From Lachnospiraceae bacterium (lineage in GTDB: Bacteria > Bacillota > Clostridia > Lachnospirales > Lachnospiraceae): a stretch of DNA of 60,439 bases. Shown piece after piece: positions 41,711-51,562 of the stretch. Location: assembly GCA_910575475.1 (NCBI GenBank), contig CAJTGD010000035.1, positions 1 to 60,439 of the forward strand, given 5' to 3'. A program made the position numbers and the translations under genes. Under the pieces are notes generated by a model. It did not search any database, was not told the DNA's origin, and was given only the letters and a program-made list of their open reading frames with translations. How positions within the stretch are numbered: the stretch's first letter is position 1; each line of letters begins with the position of its first letter.

Positions 41711-42858
41711 CCTATAACTTTGTATCCTTCACGTGTTACAATATCAAAAATTTCATCATGATATCTTGCCCCTACTGTAATCAAAATGCCACATTCGTCT
41801 GGATTATATGGTCGATCTCTCCATTCATACATTGGCACATCATCAAAAATTGATTTTTCAAATTCATTTACCTTGCTCAAATCCGAAACAACTACCCCAT
41901 CAATTTTTAACGCATTTTCACGTGCAAAATAATAGAAAATAGAGCCGACCTTTCCTGCACCATAAAACAGAATATGTTCATATTCATTCCATGCCTTTTT
42001 TAGGAGTTTCTTTTTTAGGACTGTGTTTTCAGCCATTTCCCGCTGTAATATCCATGCCCGATCAAAATAACTCAAAAATCTATCTTCATAATACTGTTCA
42101 ACAATCCTCCGGTACGCTCGCATCAGTTTCAAGTCCGGGAGATAATGCCATGAATAAGTCATACACGAAAATAAATCGCCAATATTATCTCTTGTGGCCT
42201 TTGTAATACGAAAGGCCCCAATATTCGGTAGTCCGTGTAATTGATCCACATCTGCCATAAGATATTTATCTGCCGATACCGTGTCAAAAACAACCTTCGG
42301 CGCCATATAAAAGTCATTTTGATTCAGGAGATTTAGCCCGATATCATGAAGCACCACAATAGCATGCTCACTCAGAAACGGATATGCAGCGATAAAATCA
42401 AGCAGTTCCCCCGGAAGCCTATGCATAGTATCTAAAATCAGGAAATCTATCTCTCCGCCAATTTCTTCCAGACGTTCAGGGAAACTTTTTCCAAGCAGCA
42501 TTTTATGGTTTATCTTGTCACAGTTCTTTATTCTGTCTTTTACCTCGTCAACCACATAACCAGATTTTCTGGATGAATCGCGATAATAGTTTTCGCAAAT
42601 ATCGATCGAATAACATACTGTTTCCAATTCCAACGATCCCAGGCAATTCAAGATAACCGCACTTGTTGTTCCGGCTGCGACCCCCGCTTCTACCATTTTT
42701 CTGGGACGATATTTTTTAATTAATCCACACAAAAAGGCTCGATCAAATGCCGACATCTCTGACCGTTTTCTATATTCTTCCGGAAGCTGCCGAATCCACG
42801 ATTCCTGTTCATAATATAGCTCCACGTTAAGATAGTCTTTTCCGGTAATCTTACTCAT
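41707..42858 (-). CDS. SAM methyltransferase (CmcI-like) fused to a C-terminal Rossmann module
   Basis: Residues about 40-240 form a class I methyltransferase with MVEAGVAAGTTSAVILNCLG (SAM-binding glycine-rich loop) and FLILDTMHRLPGELL (the CmcI/cephalosporin-hydroxylase-type acidic motif). Residues about 295-383 form a Rossmann module (HILFYGAGKVGSIFYYF, ILITVGARYHDEIFDIV) shared in style with other proteins of this locus. Probably methylates a sugar. The chimera at 48549-49154 looks like a shortened relative with the middle removed. Confidence 0.78.
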   Translation of the reverse strand: MSKITGKDYLNVELYYEQESWIRQLPEEYRKRSEMSAFDRAFLCGLIKKYRPRKMVEAGVAAGTTSAVILNCLGSLELETVCYSIDICENYYRDSSRKSGYVVDEVKDRIKNCDKINHKMLLGKSFPERLEEIGGEIDFLILDTMHRLPGELLDFIAAYPFLSEHAIVVLHDIGLNLLNQNDFYMAPKVVFDTVSADKYLMADVDQLHGLPNIGAFRITKATRDNIGDLFSCMTYSWHYLPDLKLMRAYRRIVEQYYEDRFLSYFDRAWILQREMAENTVLKKKLLKKAWNEYEHILFYGAGKVGSIFYYFARENALKIDGVVVSDLSKVNEFEKSIFDDVPMYEWRDRPYNPDECGILITVGARYHDEIFDIVTREGYKVIG

Positions 42859-42970
42859 TTTTATCTCCTTTCCAATTACAGGATTTCATAACGCGATTAT
42901 TCGCTGTCAAACAAAATATTATACAGTTTGTCCATACATCTTTTCATGATAGTTTGTTTCATCCTTCAAA

Positions 42971-43793
42971 TTATTTTATTGTCAGCACATCCTCTTTTTT
43001 GTGATAAACACTAATAGCTAGCACTGGTCTGTCCCTTTTAATGATTTTCTCCAGTTCCTTTAACATATCCATCTCAAATCCTTCTATATCCGCATTGATA
43101 AGGGTGATGCGCTCATCGTTCCTTTGATTAAAATATTCGGAAAGCCATCCGTCTCCTGTTATGAAGTGCTGTACAACATCAATATGATCGGAAATATCAC
43201 TTGGGAATAATCCCAAATTTTCTTTCAGCGTTTCCGCTATTTCGATATTTCCCTTTCAAGCAGTATTCTCCTAGATTCTATATCTGCTAATTCATCTATT
43301 AACTGTAAAAGCTGTTCTTCATGTACAGAATAATATTCACTTCTCCCTTCATACAGCCACGCATACTCCGGCATATATCCCGCTACTGAATATCTGAGGT
43401 TTCCAACAACACACCAGTCCATGACCTTTGCGGAATTAAGCAACGACAAAATCCTCTTTTCGCTGCTACTTCCCTGTTCCATATGCGTATATATAAATAC
43501 ATATGTTTTTCTATCTTTTGCTAACTGTATAAACGAATTAGTCGAAATGATTTCTATACCACGTATTTTACCCCCCCCCTATTCTTATCCTGATCAATGA
43601 TTCCTTTCGGTTCAATACCCCTGTTTCGTAAAAACTTTACAAATACATCTATATCATTCCCAGCTCCATAAATATATACTTAAAATTGTGCAAGTTGCAC
43701 AATTGAAACAGCCGCCTCAAGTCTCGGCTCTGTTTCCCGCAAATCAAGACGATCTGAACGTAAAATATTTCTCAATTCCTTTTTTATATCCAT
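42971..43793 (-). pseudogene. FkbM-family methyltransferase remnant with several lesions
   Basis: Reading from ATG 43793: MDIKKELRNILRSDRLDLRE, then a TAA (43682-43680) inside the frame, then VYIYGAGNDIDVFVKFLR, a break at nine consecutive G (minus strand, 43579-43571), a new frame reading IISTNSFIQLAKDRKTYVFI and CVVGNLRYSVAGYMPEY, a further shift near 43240, and the FkbM C terminus ITLINADIEGFEMDMLKELE and RPVLAISVYHKKEDVL. The SAM-binding core (DVGANxG) is missing. A Rossmann module at the N terminus and the FkbM end identify the family. The gene is dead as written. Confidence 0.75.
43571..43579. repeat. C9 homopolymer inside the FkbM remnant
   Basis: Nine C residues in a row on the plus strand. 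Tracts of this length are prone to slipped-strand mispairing; here it sits exactly where the FkbM reading frame changes. A perfect palindrome TTGTGCAA-g-TTGCACAA (43686-43702) lies about 105 bases further, next to the in-frame stop. Confidence 0.8.
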
Positions 43794-43802
43794 TTCCGCC
43801 TT

Positions 43803-45131
43803 TTACCCTTCTTTCTCTTCTAACAGCTCGTCCAGAGCCACCTTGATAAGGTTTGCATATGGCTTAAGATCCTGCATGATTTCCGCTAAATAATAACTGT
43901 TAGAAATCACTATCACGTCTGCTTGTGTTTCGTATGCCGCCATCTCTGGAATCGCTATACAAGTGCGTCCGCAAAAAGATCCCCGATAATTTTTGTCAAC
44001 AAAACATACGATTTCAATCCCGCCTTCTGTACAAAGATTTGCGAGACATCTTGCAGCTCTGCTCGCACCATAGATTATAATATTGTTCCATGACAGCTTT
44101 TTCATTTTCTCCAAAACACGATCACGAACCTCAACATCCAAAAGCAGATCTACATACCGTAGCTTTTGTTCTTCTCTATCCAGAAGTGATTGCAACTCAT
44201 TAATTCTAATCTTATATTCCGTTTCCTTTTCCCGTACTTCTCTAACATAACGAATCAGATAATGTTCGCTATCCCTGTAACATTCCCCTAACATTTTATA
44301 GTAATATTTTGTTTTTCTGCATATTTCCCACCAGAGGCGAAATTTATCACTTTTCACGCCGCCCTGCCACGGATTTAATGCGGCAAAATGTACAATCGCA
44401 CATTCTTTCTTCAATGCCTCGTTGTCTGGATAAATATGAAAATTTGGTCGTTCAAACATTCTTTCATGCGTGCAGATATAATTGTATGTTTCTGCAGGAA
44501 TCTGTAAAATGCCACTCTCACCGAAAACAACGTTGAAAAGTTCTTCCTCAAATGTCGCGATATTGATTGGATGCTCCCACGCCTGATGGAAAATATACTC
44601 AGGCGGGAAGTCTTTCCGTATTTTTTTTAGATTCCACATCAGAATGCCGGTATTGTAATGCATCCAGTTTGTCCGCTCCTTCGGATACCAAATACGCCAC
44701 CCTTCCGGAACCAAGAAATTGTGGCACATATTCGGTGCAGCTGCAAGATAGTTCCCCTTAAAGTCAATATTATACAAATCTGTCAGTTCTCGATTGACAA
44801 CAATATCCACATCCAGCATAAGCACCCGGTCAAGCTCCCCCGGCAGATATTCCGGAAGCAATAAACGAAAATAAATTTCCAATGAAAGATTATCACGCCC
44901 CGTGTTTGACATTGGAAGATCATCAAATTTTCGTGGGTCTGCCGTGATATAAGTCACATTATTTTCGTATTTCATCGACAATTCCTGAATATCCTTTTTA
45001 TCAAAATCCGTAAAATCCTTTTGAATCACAAATAGATGTATGTCACCCTTCGCATGGTTTTCGTAAAGCGATTGCAGCATGACAAAAAGGTACTTCTCAT
45101 ATTTTGAATTAACCGTCACACATATGTTCAT
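43803..45131 (-). CDS. GT8 glycosyltransferase with C-terminal Rossmann module
   Basis: The N-terminal 280 residues form a family 8 glycosyltransferase: MNICVTVNSKYEKYLFVMLQS, metal-binding RVLMLDVDIVV (DxD), YNIDFKGNYLAAAPNMCH, MHYNTGILMWNLKK and VHFAALNPWQGG. A helical linker (about 285-345) and a Rossmann module (NNIIIYGASRAARCLANLC...DVIVISNSYYLAEIM) follow. GT8 enzymes use UDP-glucose or UDP-galactose with retention. Its ATG touches the stop of the large fusion gene, so translation is coupled. Confidence 0.88.
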   Translation of the reverse strand: MNICVTVNSKYEKYLFVMLQSLYENHAKGDIHLFVIQKDFTDFDKKDIQELSMKYENNVTYITADPRKFDDLPMSNTGRDNLSLEIYFRLLLPEYLPGELDRVLMLDVDIVVNRELTDLYNIDFKGNYLAAAPNMCHNFLVPEGWRIWYPKERTNWMHYNTGILMWNLKKIRKDFPPEYIFHQAWEHPINIATFEEELFNVVFGESGILQIPAETYNYICTHERMFERPNFHIYPDNEALKKECAIVHFAALNPWQGGVKSDKFRLWWEICRKTKYYYKMLGECYRDSEHYLIRYVREVREKETEYKIRINELQSLLDREEQKLRYVDLLLDVEVRDRVLEKMKKLSWNNIIIYGASRAARCLANLCTEGGIEIVCFVDKNYRGSFCGRTCIAIPEMAAYETQADVIVISNSYYLAEIMQDLKPYANLIKVALDELLEEKEG

Positions 45132-48100
45132 TTACGATTTCTCCTGCCTGCGGCGTTCTGACTCCAGTTTTAACCATAATCTCCTCGAAACAATCCGCAT
45201 GATATCTCTATTCTCAATAACATTTGTAAATCCGTTTTCCGCAAAAGAGTACTTCACTGTCTCTGAAACAGTCGGACTCTCTATCGTAATTACACACAGC
45301 GCATTTTGCCTGTCCTTTATTGATGGGAAATCAGGTTTGTAAACAGGAATCCCAAAAAGTCGCTGCTCCTTTCTCGCAGAGCGATCCCAAATTTCGAGAG
45401 GATAATCCAGACCCAGTTCATCAAAATACAGAAGAATCTGACGGCAGCAGTTCCCCGCACCGTAAAATATCAGTTCTTTCCCATTTGTCAAAGTCCTCCA
45501 TGTATCGTCCTCCTTCTCAATCGTCTGAAGTAGCGTTTCGGATAGTCCGATAGCCGAAAGTTCCGCATAAGCTTTCATAATTGGCAGCACCATTCCGGCC
45601 ACATCGTCAGGCCATAGTGAAAGCCGTTCGAGCACTGGAACAGTCTTGGTTGCAATTCCCCGTCTGAAGAACATGGACGATCCTATCAAATCTTCTAAAA
45701 TGATCTCGTAAAAGGGCGTTTTCCGTGCAACATTCCAGAAGATATCCGCTTTATCCAGCCCTGGATCATTCCACGGCTTGTCCGCCCCAGCAAAATGATA
45801 AATATACGCATTTTCCCGATTGCACTTATATTCCCGCCACATTGCAGCAGGTGCATATGGAACAATCTTCATTGCAATCGTGTTTACATCTACATTCCAT
45901 TTGTTATCAATAAATTTGACCCTTCCTTGGCAAAACAGATTCAACACATCTTGATCAACCAAATCGCAATCGTGTGTTGCAGCATACTCAATCATTTTTT
46001 CACACAGTCCATTCTCCGAAATTTTTTGAATATCAATCAAAAGAACGCCCGCCTGAAAATAGTCGTATATATTGCGGATACCCAATTTTTCCATGTCCCC
46101 ATGTTTGTTATACATCGGCGATTTATTTGAGCCAGAAATGATCGGATCCCGTACTGCGCCAAGAAGATTCCCTGCGAGATCCTGCGAATAAAGTTCCGAG
46201 ATATCATGGCAAACAATCATATCCGCATCCATATAAAGAATTTTCTCATAATTAGTCAAAATCTGTGGCAGAAATAAGCGGAAATAAGTTTCTGGTGTAA
46301 AATTACCTCGTACAAAAAAGTCTTTGTCGCCAATCAATCCGGAAATATCAACAAACCGGATATTCACATTGTTATATCGTCCCACCATTCTTTTCAGCAT
46401 ATCTGTATACCGAAGTGCACCGGTACTATCAAATTCCGGTATATTGCGCATCACTAAAATATCATAATTATATTCTACAGTGGTATTTTCAAGCAGCGAA
46501 TATAACATTACCCCCAAAATCGGCATATAATATTCGTTGCATGATACTGCTATTGCAACGTTGTTTTCTGGGAATGCAGGTCTAATGTCCGGCAGACGAT
46601 CTGTATTTTTTAAAAGCGTCACTTTCAAATGCTTTACTTTTAAATCCGGCCGATCTTTTAGCAATTTAATCAAATATACACTGAGTAAACGCTCAGCCAT
46701 GAACGCGAGCGAACGCATTTCCTGTTCACTAAAATAAGTAAAATCTATTTTCAGTTCTGTATGCTCTAAGATATTGAACAGCCATGCACTGTAATCCAAA
46801 AAGATTTCTTTTCGCATTACGAACATGTTATACCAATACGCCATTGTCCCATTCCTGAATTCTTCAAGAGCTTCCCTATACTCCGGATACAACTCCAGAA
46901 CAGTCTGACAGGTCAGGTCAAAATCAACTGCATGAAGATTATCCAGGCAGCTGAACTGCACCTCGTTAGATAATGTCCCCCATGATGAAGCATCAACCGG
47001 TGTAGGCAGAATAATGTCATAATCCCGAATGCATGCATAAATTTCATTGTCACTCATCCCAATATTTTTCTTATATGCTTCATCAATTCTGGGAATTACG
47101 GTAACACCCCCGAGTCCTACCGGATTAGGTATCTCGCGAAATGCGAAGTGTCTACGGTAATGCATAAACCCATAATAATCTGCATCTACGTTTTTCCATG
47201 CCCAATACTGCGCCGTCAGTTCACAGTATCTATCGTTCTTATTGGAAATATTCTCCCCCTCGTCATCGCGCTGCATATCCAACCGGATGCCACTTTTTGC
47301 CGCACCAACATGAATCGGAGTCAGTATTTCACTTTTTAGTATCTCGCCATCCTTGTGATAGGAAACGAATATTTTTACCTTTCCGACTTCTTCCCTGATC
47401 ATCGGATTCACACCCTCTTTCCTTCTGGCATATCCACCTCCGCCAAGTATCTGTTGTGCAGAAAAATTTCGTTTCTTTTTATTCATTGCATTCTGAAGCT
47501 GCCCTTTAAATGATGCAGAATAAACTTTATCACCCCAGCGCTTCTCGATTCGAATTAACTGTTCCATAACGTTTTCCATCTGTTCAAGCGACAGCATATC
47601 AATACTCTCCCGTTCGCAAAAATCGGGAGAAAAATTAGCACGAAACAAAATATTTAATGAGAGTTCAAAACCTTCGTTCAGATAGAAATCCACAGTTTCT
47701 TCCAGATGCTCCGCCGTAGATTTTAAAACAGCGCATAGTATACGGATATGTGTTTTATCCTGTCCGCGCCCGTTCCGTTTGTACAATAGCCTTTTTGCAT
47801 TGGAAAATACCTGTTCAAATGTCGAACCTCTGCGAATATAATCAAACAACTCCGGGCGACAGGTATCCATCGAAATTCCGACAAATGTAACCGGCGCATT
47901 CAATATGGTTTCACATGTATCGTCATCCAACAGGGTAGCGTTCGTAAAGACTTCAATTTCACCTTTATTATCACCAAGTGAAACCAACTCTTTCAGCTTA
48001 TCCACAAATCCCCATTTTGGCAAAAAAGTTTCTCCTCCCGTCAGGAGAAGGCGTCCTCCGTTATGCACAAATGGAACAATAAAATCTGCAAACTTCGGTT

Positions 48101-48521
48101 TACAGGAACCAAAATCCACTTCAAAATTATCAGTATCAAGGCAATAGCGACAGCGAATATTACAGTCGGGCCCTAAACTGAGATTTGCTTTAGTAAAAAT
48201 TAATTCCTCATTATTATCCTGATAATCTTCAGCTTTGCATCCTGCGGCACCCGCATGAAACGCCCCCATACATTCACAGCTGTCCGGGCATCCTGCTTCT
48301 TTAAAATTGCCGTTCAAGAATTTCTGACGAATATCAACTGCTCTTTCGTTATTTTTGAAAATATCGCACAACTCCTCATATCCAATATTTTCATAATCCT
48401 CTATTTCAACCATTGTGGAATGGAACGGACAAAAGCGTATATATAATTTATCTCTTGGAATCAAATACAATTGCGAAAAAGGATTCGCACATGGATATAA
48501 TTTTTTATCATCTTTCATCAT
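45132..48521 (-). CDS. Four-module enzyme: radical SAM - DUF4422 - GT8 - Rossmann
   Basis: This 1129-residue protein combines: (1) residues about 1-370, a radical SAM domain with CNIRCRYC (C120, C124, C127), a TGGETFLPKW loop, and extra cysteines (C78, C82, C84, C95) that may bind another cluster; the N-terminal CANPFSQLYLIPRDKLYIRFC recalls SPASM-type segments. (2) about 380-650, DUF4422 (KVKIFVSYHKDG, ELTAQYWAWKNVDADYYGFM, YWYNMFVMRKEIF). (3) about 653-940, GT8 (VAIAVSCNEYYMPILGVMLY, YMDADMIV, DYFQAGVLLIDI, YIYHFAGADKPWND). (4) about 1010-1115, Rossmann (LIFYGAGNCCRQILLYFDEL). No frameshift is visible, the ribosome binding site AAAGGAAG precedes the start, and boundaries are clear. I know of no described enzyme with this order. 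It may couple a radical modification with two sugar transfers on one scaffold; substrates are unknown. Confidence 0.82.
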   Translation of the reverse strand: MMKDDKKLYPCANPFSQLYLIPRDKLYIRFCPFHSTMVEIEDYENIGYEELCDIFKNNERAVDIRQKFLNGNFKEAGCPDSCECMGAFHAGAAGCKAEDYQDNNEELIFTKANLSLGPDCNIRCRYCLDTDNFEVDFGSCKPKFADFIVPFVHNGGRLLLTGGETFLPKWGFVDKLKELVSLGDNKGEIEVFTNATLLDDDTCETILNAPVTFVGISMDTCRPELFDYIRRGSTFEQVFSNAKRLLYKRNGRGQDKTHIRILCAVLKSTAEHLEETVDFYLNEGFELSLNILFRANFSPDFCERESIDMLSLEQMENVMEQLIRIEKRWGDKVYSASFKGQLQNAMNKKKRNFSAQQILGGGGYARRKEGVNPMIREEVGKVKIFVSYHKDGEILKSEILTPIHVGAAKSGIRLDMQRDDEGENISNKNDRYCELTAQYWAWKNVDADYYGFMHYRRHFAFREIPNPVGLGGVTVIPRIDEAYKKNIGMSDNEIYACIRDYDIILPTPVDASSWGTLSNEVQFSCLDNLHAVDFDLTCQTVLELYPEYREALEEFRNGTMAYWYNMFVMRKEIFLDYSAWLFNILEHTELKIDFTYFSEQEMRSLAFMAERLLSVYLIKLLKDRPDLKVKHLKVTLLKNTDRLPDIRPAFPENNVAIAVSCNEYYMPILGVMLYSLLENTTVEYNYDILVMRNIPEFDSTGALRYTDMLKRMVGRYNNVNIRFVDISGLIGDKDFFVRGNFTPETYFRLFLPQILTNYEKILYMDADMIVCHDISELYSQDLAGNLLGAVRDPIISGSNKSPMYNKHGDMEKLGIRNIYDYFQAGVLLIDIQKISENGLCEKMIEYAATHDCDLVDQDVLNLFCQGRVKFIDNKWNVDVNTIAMKIVPYAPAAMWREYKCNRENAYIYHFAGADKPWNDPGLDKADIFWNVARKTPFYEIILEDLIGSSMFFRRGIATKTVPVLERLSLWPDDVAGMVLPIMKAYAELSAIGLSETLLQTIEKEDDTWRTLTNGKELIFYGAGNCCRQILLYFDELGLDYPLEIWDRSARKEQRLFGIPVYKPDFPSIKDRQNALCVITIESPTVSETVKYSFAENGFTNVIENRDIMRIVSRRLWLKLESERRRQEKS

Positions 48522-48548
48522 AATCTTCCTTTCAATTTGAACAGTTGT

Positions 48549-49154
48549 TTAAGATAAGCTTAAGTATCCTTCGATTTTATGAAAGAGTATGTAGCCCAGT
48601 TTTTTAAATCGCTTATTTATATCTTCGTAAATTTCATTATTTTCAATCATGACAATCATCACCTGGCTACTCTGCGCCTTTTTATCCCAATCAGGCATTT
48701 TAACTGTATATCCGTCAATTATTTGTATCTTATCTGCATTTTGATCCCATATTTCAAAATCAAACTTTTCTTCGATTTTATCCATAACGCATGCTGGATC
48801 CTCTCCTGTGAACAAATGCCATTTTTTATTCAGCAAATCAGAATATTTCTTCAATGCGCAATGACCTACCGGTAAGTCTGGATCCCTATAAAATTGAGTT
48901 GCGCTGTCAACAGAATACAACTCCGCTTTTTCATTTTCCTGCAATGCATTAAGCAGTACTACTGTGCCTCCACCAGCAGATACACCCAGTTCCAAAATCT
49001 TATTCGGTTGATAATACTGAACCAGACCGTGGATAAATCTCCTTTGTCCATCACTCATTTCTGAGTCAACATCTGACCAATCGATTCGTTCATAGTTTTC
49101 CTGCGCATACTCTTCTGGTATCATTGGCAAATCTGTAATAACTGTTGTCTTCAT
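48549..49154 (-). CDS. Methyltransferase-Rossmann chimera with an internal deletion
   Basis: Residues 1-133 match the first half of a CmcI-like methyltransferase (KILELGVSAGGGTVVLLNAL, YSVDSATQFYRDP) up to EEKFDF, where relatives continue with an acidic LILDTxH motif. Here it jumps to EIWDQNADKIQIIDGYTV and ends VMIVMIENNEIYEDINKRF KKLGY, the second half of the C-terminal Rossmann module seen in the protein at 41707-42858. About 150 residues are missing while the frame is kept. The SAM loop is present but the catalytic half is gone, so activity is doubtful. Confidence 0.7.
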   Translation of the reverse strand: MKTTVITDLPMIPEEYAQENYERIDWSDVDSEMSDGQRRFIHGLVQYYQPNKILELGVSAGGGTVVLLNALQENEKAELYSVDSATQFYRDPDLPVGHCALKKYSDLLNKKWHLFTGEDPACVMDKIEEKFDFEIWDQNADKIQIIDGYTVKMPDWDKKAQSSQVMIVMIENNEIYEDINKRFKKLGYILFHKIEGYLSLS

Positions 49155-49188
49155 AATTATTTCCTTTCCCTCAATGCCATTTTATCCC

Positions 49189-50535
49189 TCATCCATAAAA
49201 CTTATAATCCGTCACTGCCATACGATATTTCCACTTACACCTCGTGAAAAAGTAAGATGTCATCAGCTCAGCTGCATATGCAATATGCCTGTCCTTTTCA
49301 TGCCCATAACCGCTTTCCCTTTCCAGTTCCATCATCCGAAATAATACTGAAAATATCCATTCACAATATGCATCATATATTTCGCTTCTGGCAATTACCA
49401 TATTGTTTGGACAATACAGACATTCCTCCATGTAGATAGCAAATGCTTCTGTATCCTCTGGATGACATTCGTCGACTGCCCTACACATCGTCTGATACAC
49501 GGGTTCCTTTACCGGTGTTTCTGCAAGGAACATCCGTCGAATTCCTCCCGGTACGTAGCGCGGAGTGGGAAGTATTACATCAATGCCATTACGCTCCAAA
49601 TTCCTTACTTCAATATTGGTTAAAAGAAAATGTCTTCGGTAGTGGCATAAGCCTTTATATTTCACTGGTTCCGCATTTCTCCAGACCCAATATGCGGCCG
49701 TCATCTCCGCCAATACTCGGTTTTTATCTGAGATGCTGTCCCCAATCTCATCCAGAAAGCTCTGTGGCTTTTTATCCGTAAAAATGCTCCCCGCCTGAAT
49801 CGGGAGAATCCAATCTGGATATTCCTCTTGGACGACAGCAGTGCTATCCCACTGGCTGAATACCATATAAATATGCAGTTGATAGTCATCTTTCTCCGTA
49901 GATTCAAGAGTAGGAAGCGCATGAAGATTTCGATATTGTCCAAACAACCGTTCATAATCTCTACAAAAATCAAATCGTTTCGCTTCCTGGTACACTTCCT
50001 CCGCATTTAGATAATATAATGTCGGAAATTTAAAATGCCTGTCAGCTGAATTGTATCTCTGCCCAAAGGCCTCCTGATACAAATAGCAATTAAGCCAGCT
50101 TGTATCATAAGTATCCTCAGACAGATGAAGTCCTAACTCCTCATATTTCTGTCTGTCCCTAAGTATCTGCGTTCCTTTCAGCCTCGACATCACCTCTAAG
50201 CCAATTCTCACAAATGAGGAAAACCCCAGTTCTCTTGCATAGTGTTCTGTTTCCTGATGGTATTTTTCTGGCATAGCTATCAACACCGTTGCAGCCCTGG
50301 ATGCCTGAGAGTTCTGAAGTTCTATGACCGCCTGTCCTCCCAAATCCTTTGGATTCCCCTCCGCTGCAGTTACCACAAAGCCTGCAAATGAAAAATACAG
50401 TCCCAATCTCTCACTGATGGATTTCAAATATCGGTACAATTCGATTGCCACCAAATGTGCACCATAGATAAGTACATCTCCGTCTTTCAACGCATTACAA
50501 ATTTTTTGTTCTATATCGATGTCTGATTTCACCAT
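49189..50535 (-). CDS. Rossmann module fused to DUF4422 glycosyltransferase (second copy)
   Basis: The start at ATG 50535 (MVKSDIDIEQKICNAL) follows GGCGGA and lies just after galE; a longer frame overlaps galE by 35 bases. Residues about 15-110 are a Rossmann-like module (DVLIYGAHLVAIELYRYL, TVLIAMPEKYHQE). Residues about 200-440 are DUF4422 (EMTAAYWVWRNA, KYKGLCHYRRHFLL, NNMVIARSEIYDAY). Architecture matches 39405-40490, a paralogue in the same operon. Confidence 0.82.
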   Translation of the reverse strand: MVKSDIDIEQKICNALKDGDVLIYGAHLVAIELYRYLKSISERLGLYFSFAGFVVTAAEGNPKDLGGQAVIELQNSQASRAATVLIAMPEKYHQETEHYARELGFSSFVRIGLEVMSRLKGTQILRDRQKYEELGLHLSEDTYDTSWLNCYLYQEAFGQRYNSADRHFKFPTLYYLNAEEVYQEAKRFDFCRDYERLFGQYRNLHALPTLESTEKDDYQLHIYMVFSQWDSTAVVQEEYPDWILPIQAGSIFTDKKPQSFLDEIGDSISDKNRVLAEMTAAYWVWRNAEPVKYKGLCHYRRHFLLTNIEVRNLERNGIDVILPTPRYVPGGIRRMFLAETPVKEPVYQTMCRAVDECHPEDTEAFAIYMEECLYCPNNMVIARSEIYDAYCEWIFSVLFRMMELERESGYGHEKDRHIAYAAELMTSYFFTRCKWKYRMAVTDYKFYG

Positions 50536-50548
50536 ACCATCCGCCTGT

Positions 50549-51532
50549 CTAATATTTCTTATTACAATACCATTTCCATGCATGCTCCAATATTAGCCGA
50601 ATATCGCTATACTGAGGCTTCCATCCCAGAAATGTTTCCGCCTTGTTGGAATCCCCCACGAGGATTGGCGGATCCCCTGTCCTGCGAGCTTTCATAACCG
50701 TAGGAATATCCATTCCAGTTATTTCCTTTGCCGTACGGATTACCTCCAGCACAGAACTTCCTACACAGTTTCCAAGATTTATACAGGTACTCTCTCCGCC
50801 TTTTCTCAGATATTCCATCGCACGTAGATGAGCATCCGCCAAATCTGCCACATGGATGTAATCCCGAACACAACTTCCATCTCTCGTAGGGTAATCCGTC
50901 CCAAACACCTCAATTGACTCCCTGTCTCCCGCCGCCGCTGCCAAAATCAGCGGTATCAAATGAGTCTCCGGTGTATGGCTCTCACCAATTTCCCCTCCTG
51001 GATCCGCTCCTGCCGCATTGAAATAACGCAGGCAGCAATAATTGAGTCCGTATGCGCTGTGATAATCTGAGAGAATCCTCTCTATCATTAATTTGGACGC
51101 TCCATAAGGATTGATTGGGCGTTGCTCTGTCTCCTCCGTAATCGGCATCTGCATTGGAACACCATAAGTCGCGCAGGTAGAGGAAAACACAATATTATTT
51201 ACCTTATGCCTTATCATCGCATCCAGTAAGTGTAAGGTATTTGCCACATTATTGTTATAATATTTTGATGGCTTTACTACAGACTCTCCCACATATGCAT
51301 AGGCAGCGAAATGGAATACTGCATCTATTTTATAGTTCTCAAATATTTCGTCCAGCCTTTTCCTGTCGGCCAGATCCCCAATCTCCAGAACTCCCCATTT
51401 AACTGCTTCTGGATGTCCATATACAAGATTGTCAAAAACTACTGTTTCGCAACCCTCTCTAGCCAGCATTTGATTGATATGGCTTCCGATATACCCTGCG
51501 CCCCCTGTCACTAAAATCATATTGTTATACAA
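50549..51532 (-). CDS. galE: UDP-glucose 4-epimerase
   Basis: This 327-residue enzyme has the NAD loop VTGGAGYIGSHINQML, HFAAYAYVGESV, the SSTCATYG serine region, YGASK (catalytic Tyr-x3-Lys), and CVRDYIHVADLADAH. It converts UDP-glucose to UDP-galactose, the precursor for Glf downstream of UDP-galactopyranose mutase in the next gene, which lies 30 bases upstream. Confidence 0.94.
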   Translation of the reverse strand: MYNNMILVTGGAGYIGSHINQMLAREGCETVVFDNLVYGHPEAVKWGVLEIGDLADRKRLDEIFENYKIDAVFHFAAYAYVGESVVKPSKYYNNNVANTLHLLDAMIRHKVNNIVFSSTCATYGVPMQMPITEETEQRPINPYGASKLMIERILSDYHSAYGLNYCCLRYFNAAGADPGGEIGESHTPETHLIPLILAAAAGDRESIEVFGTDYPTRDGSCVRDYIHVADLADAHLRAMEYLRKGGESTCINLGNCVGSSVLEVIRTAKEITGMDIPTVMKARRTGDPPILVGDSNKAETFLGWKPQYSDIRLILEHAWKWYCNKKY

Positions 51533-51562
51533 TCCTCCGCTCTTTCAATTCTTCTCAAGCAC

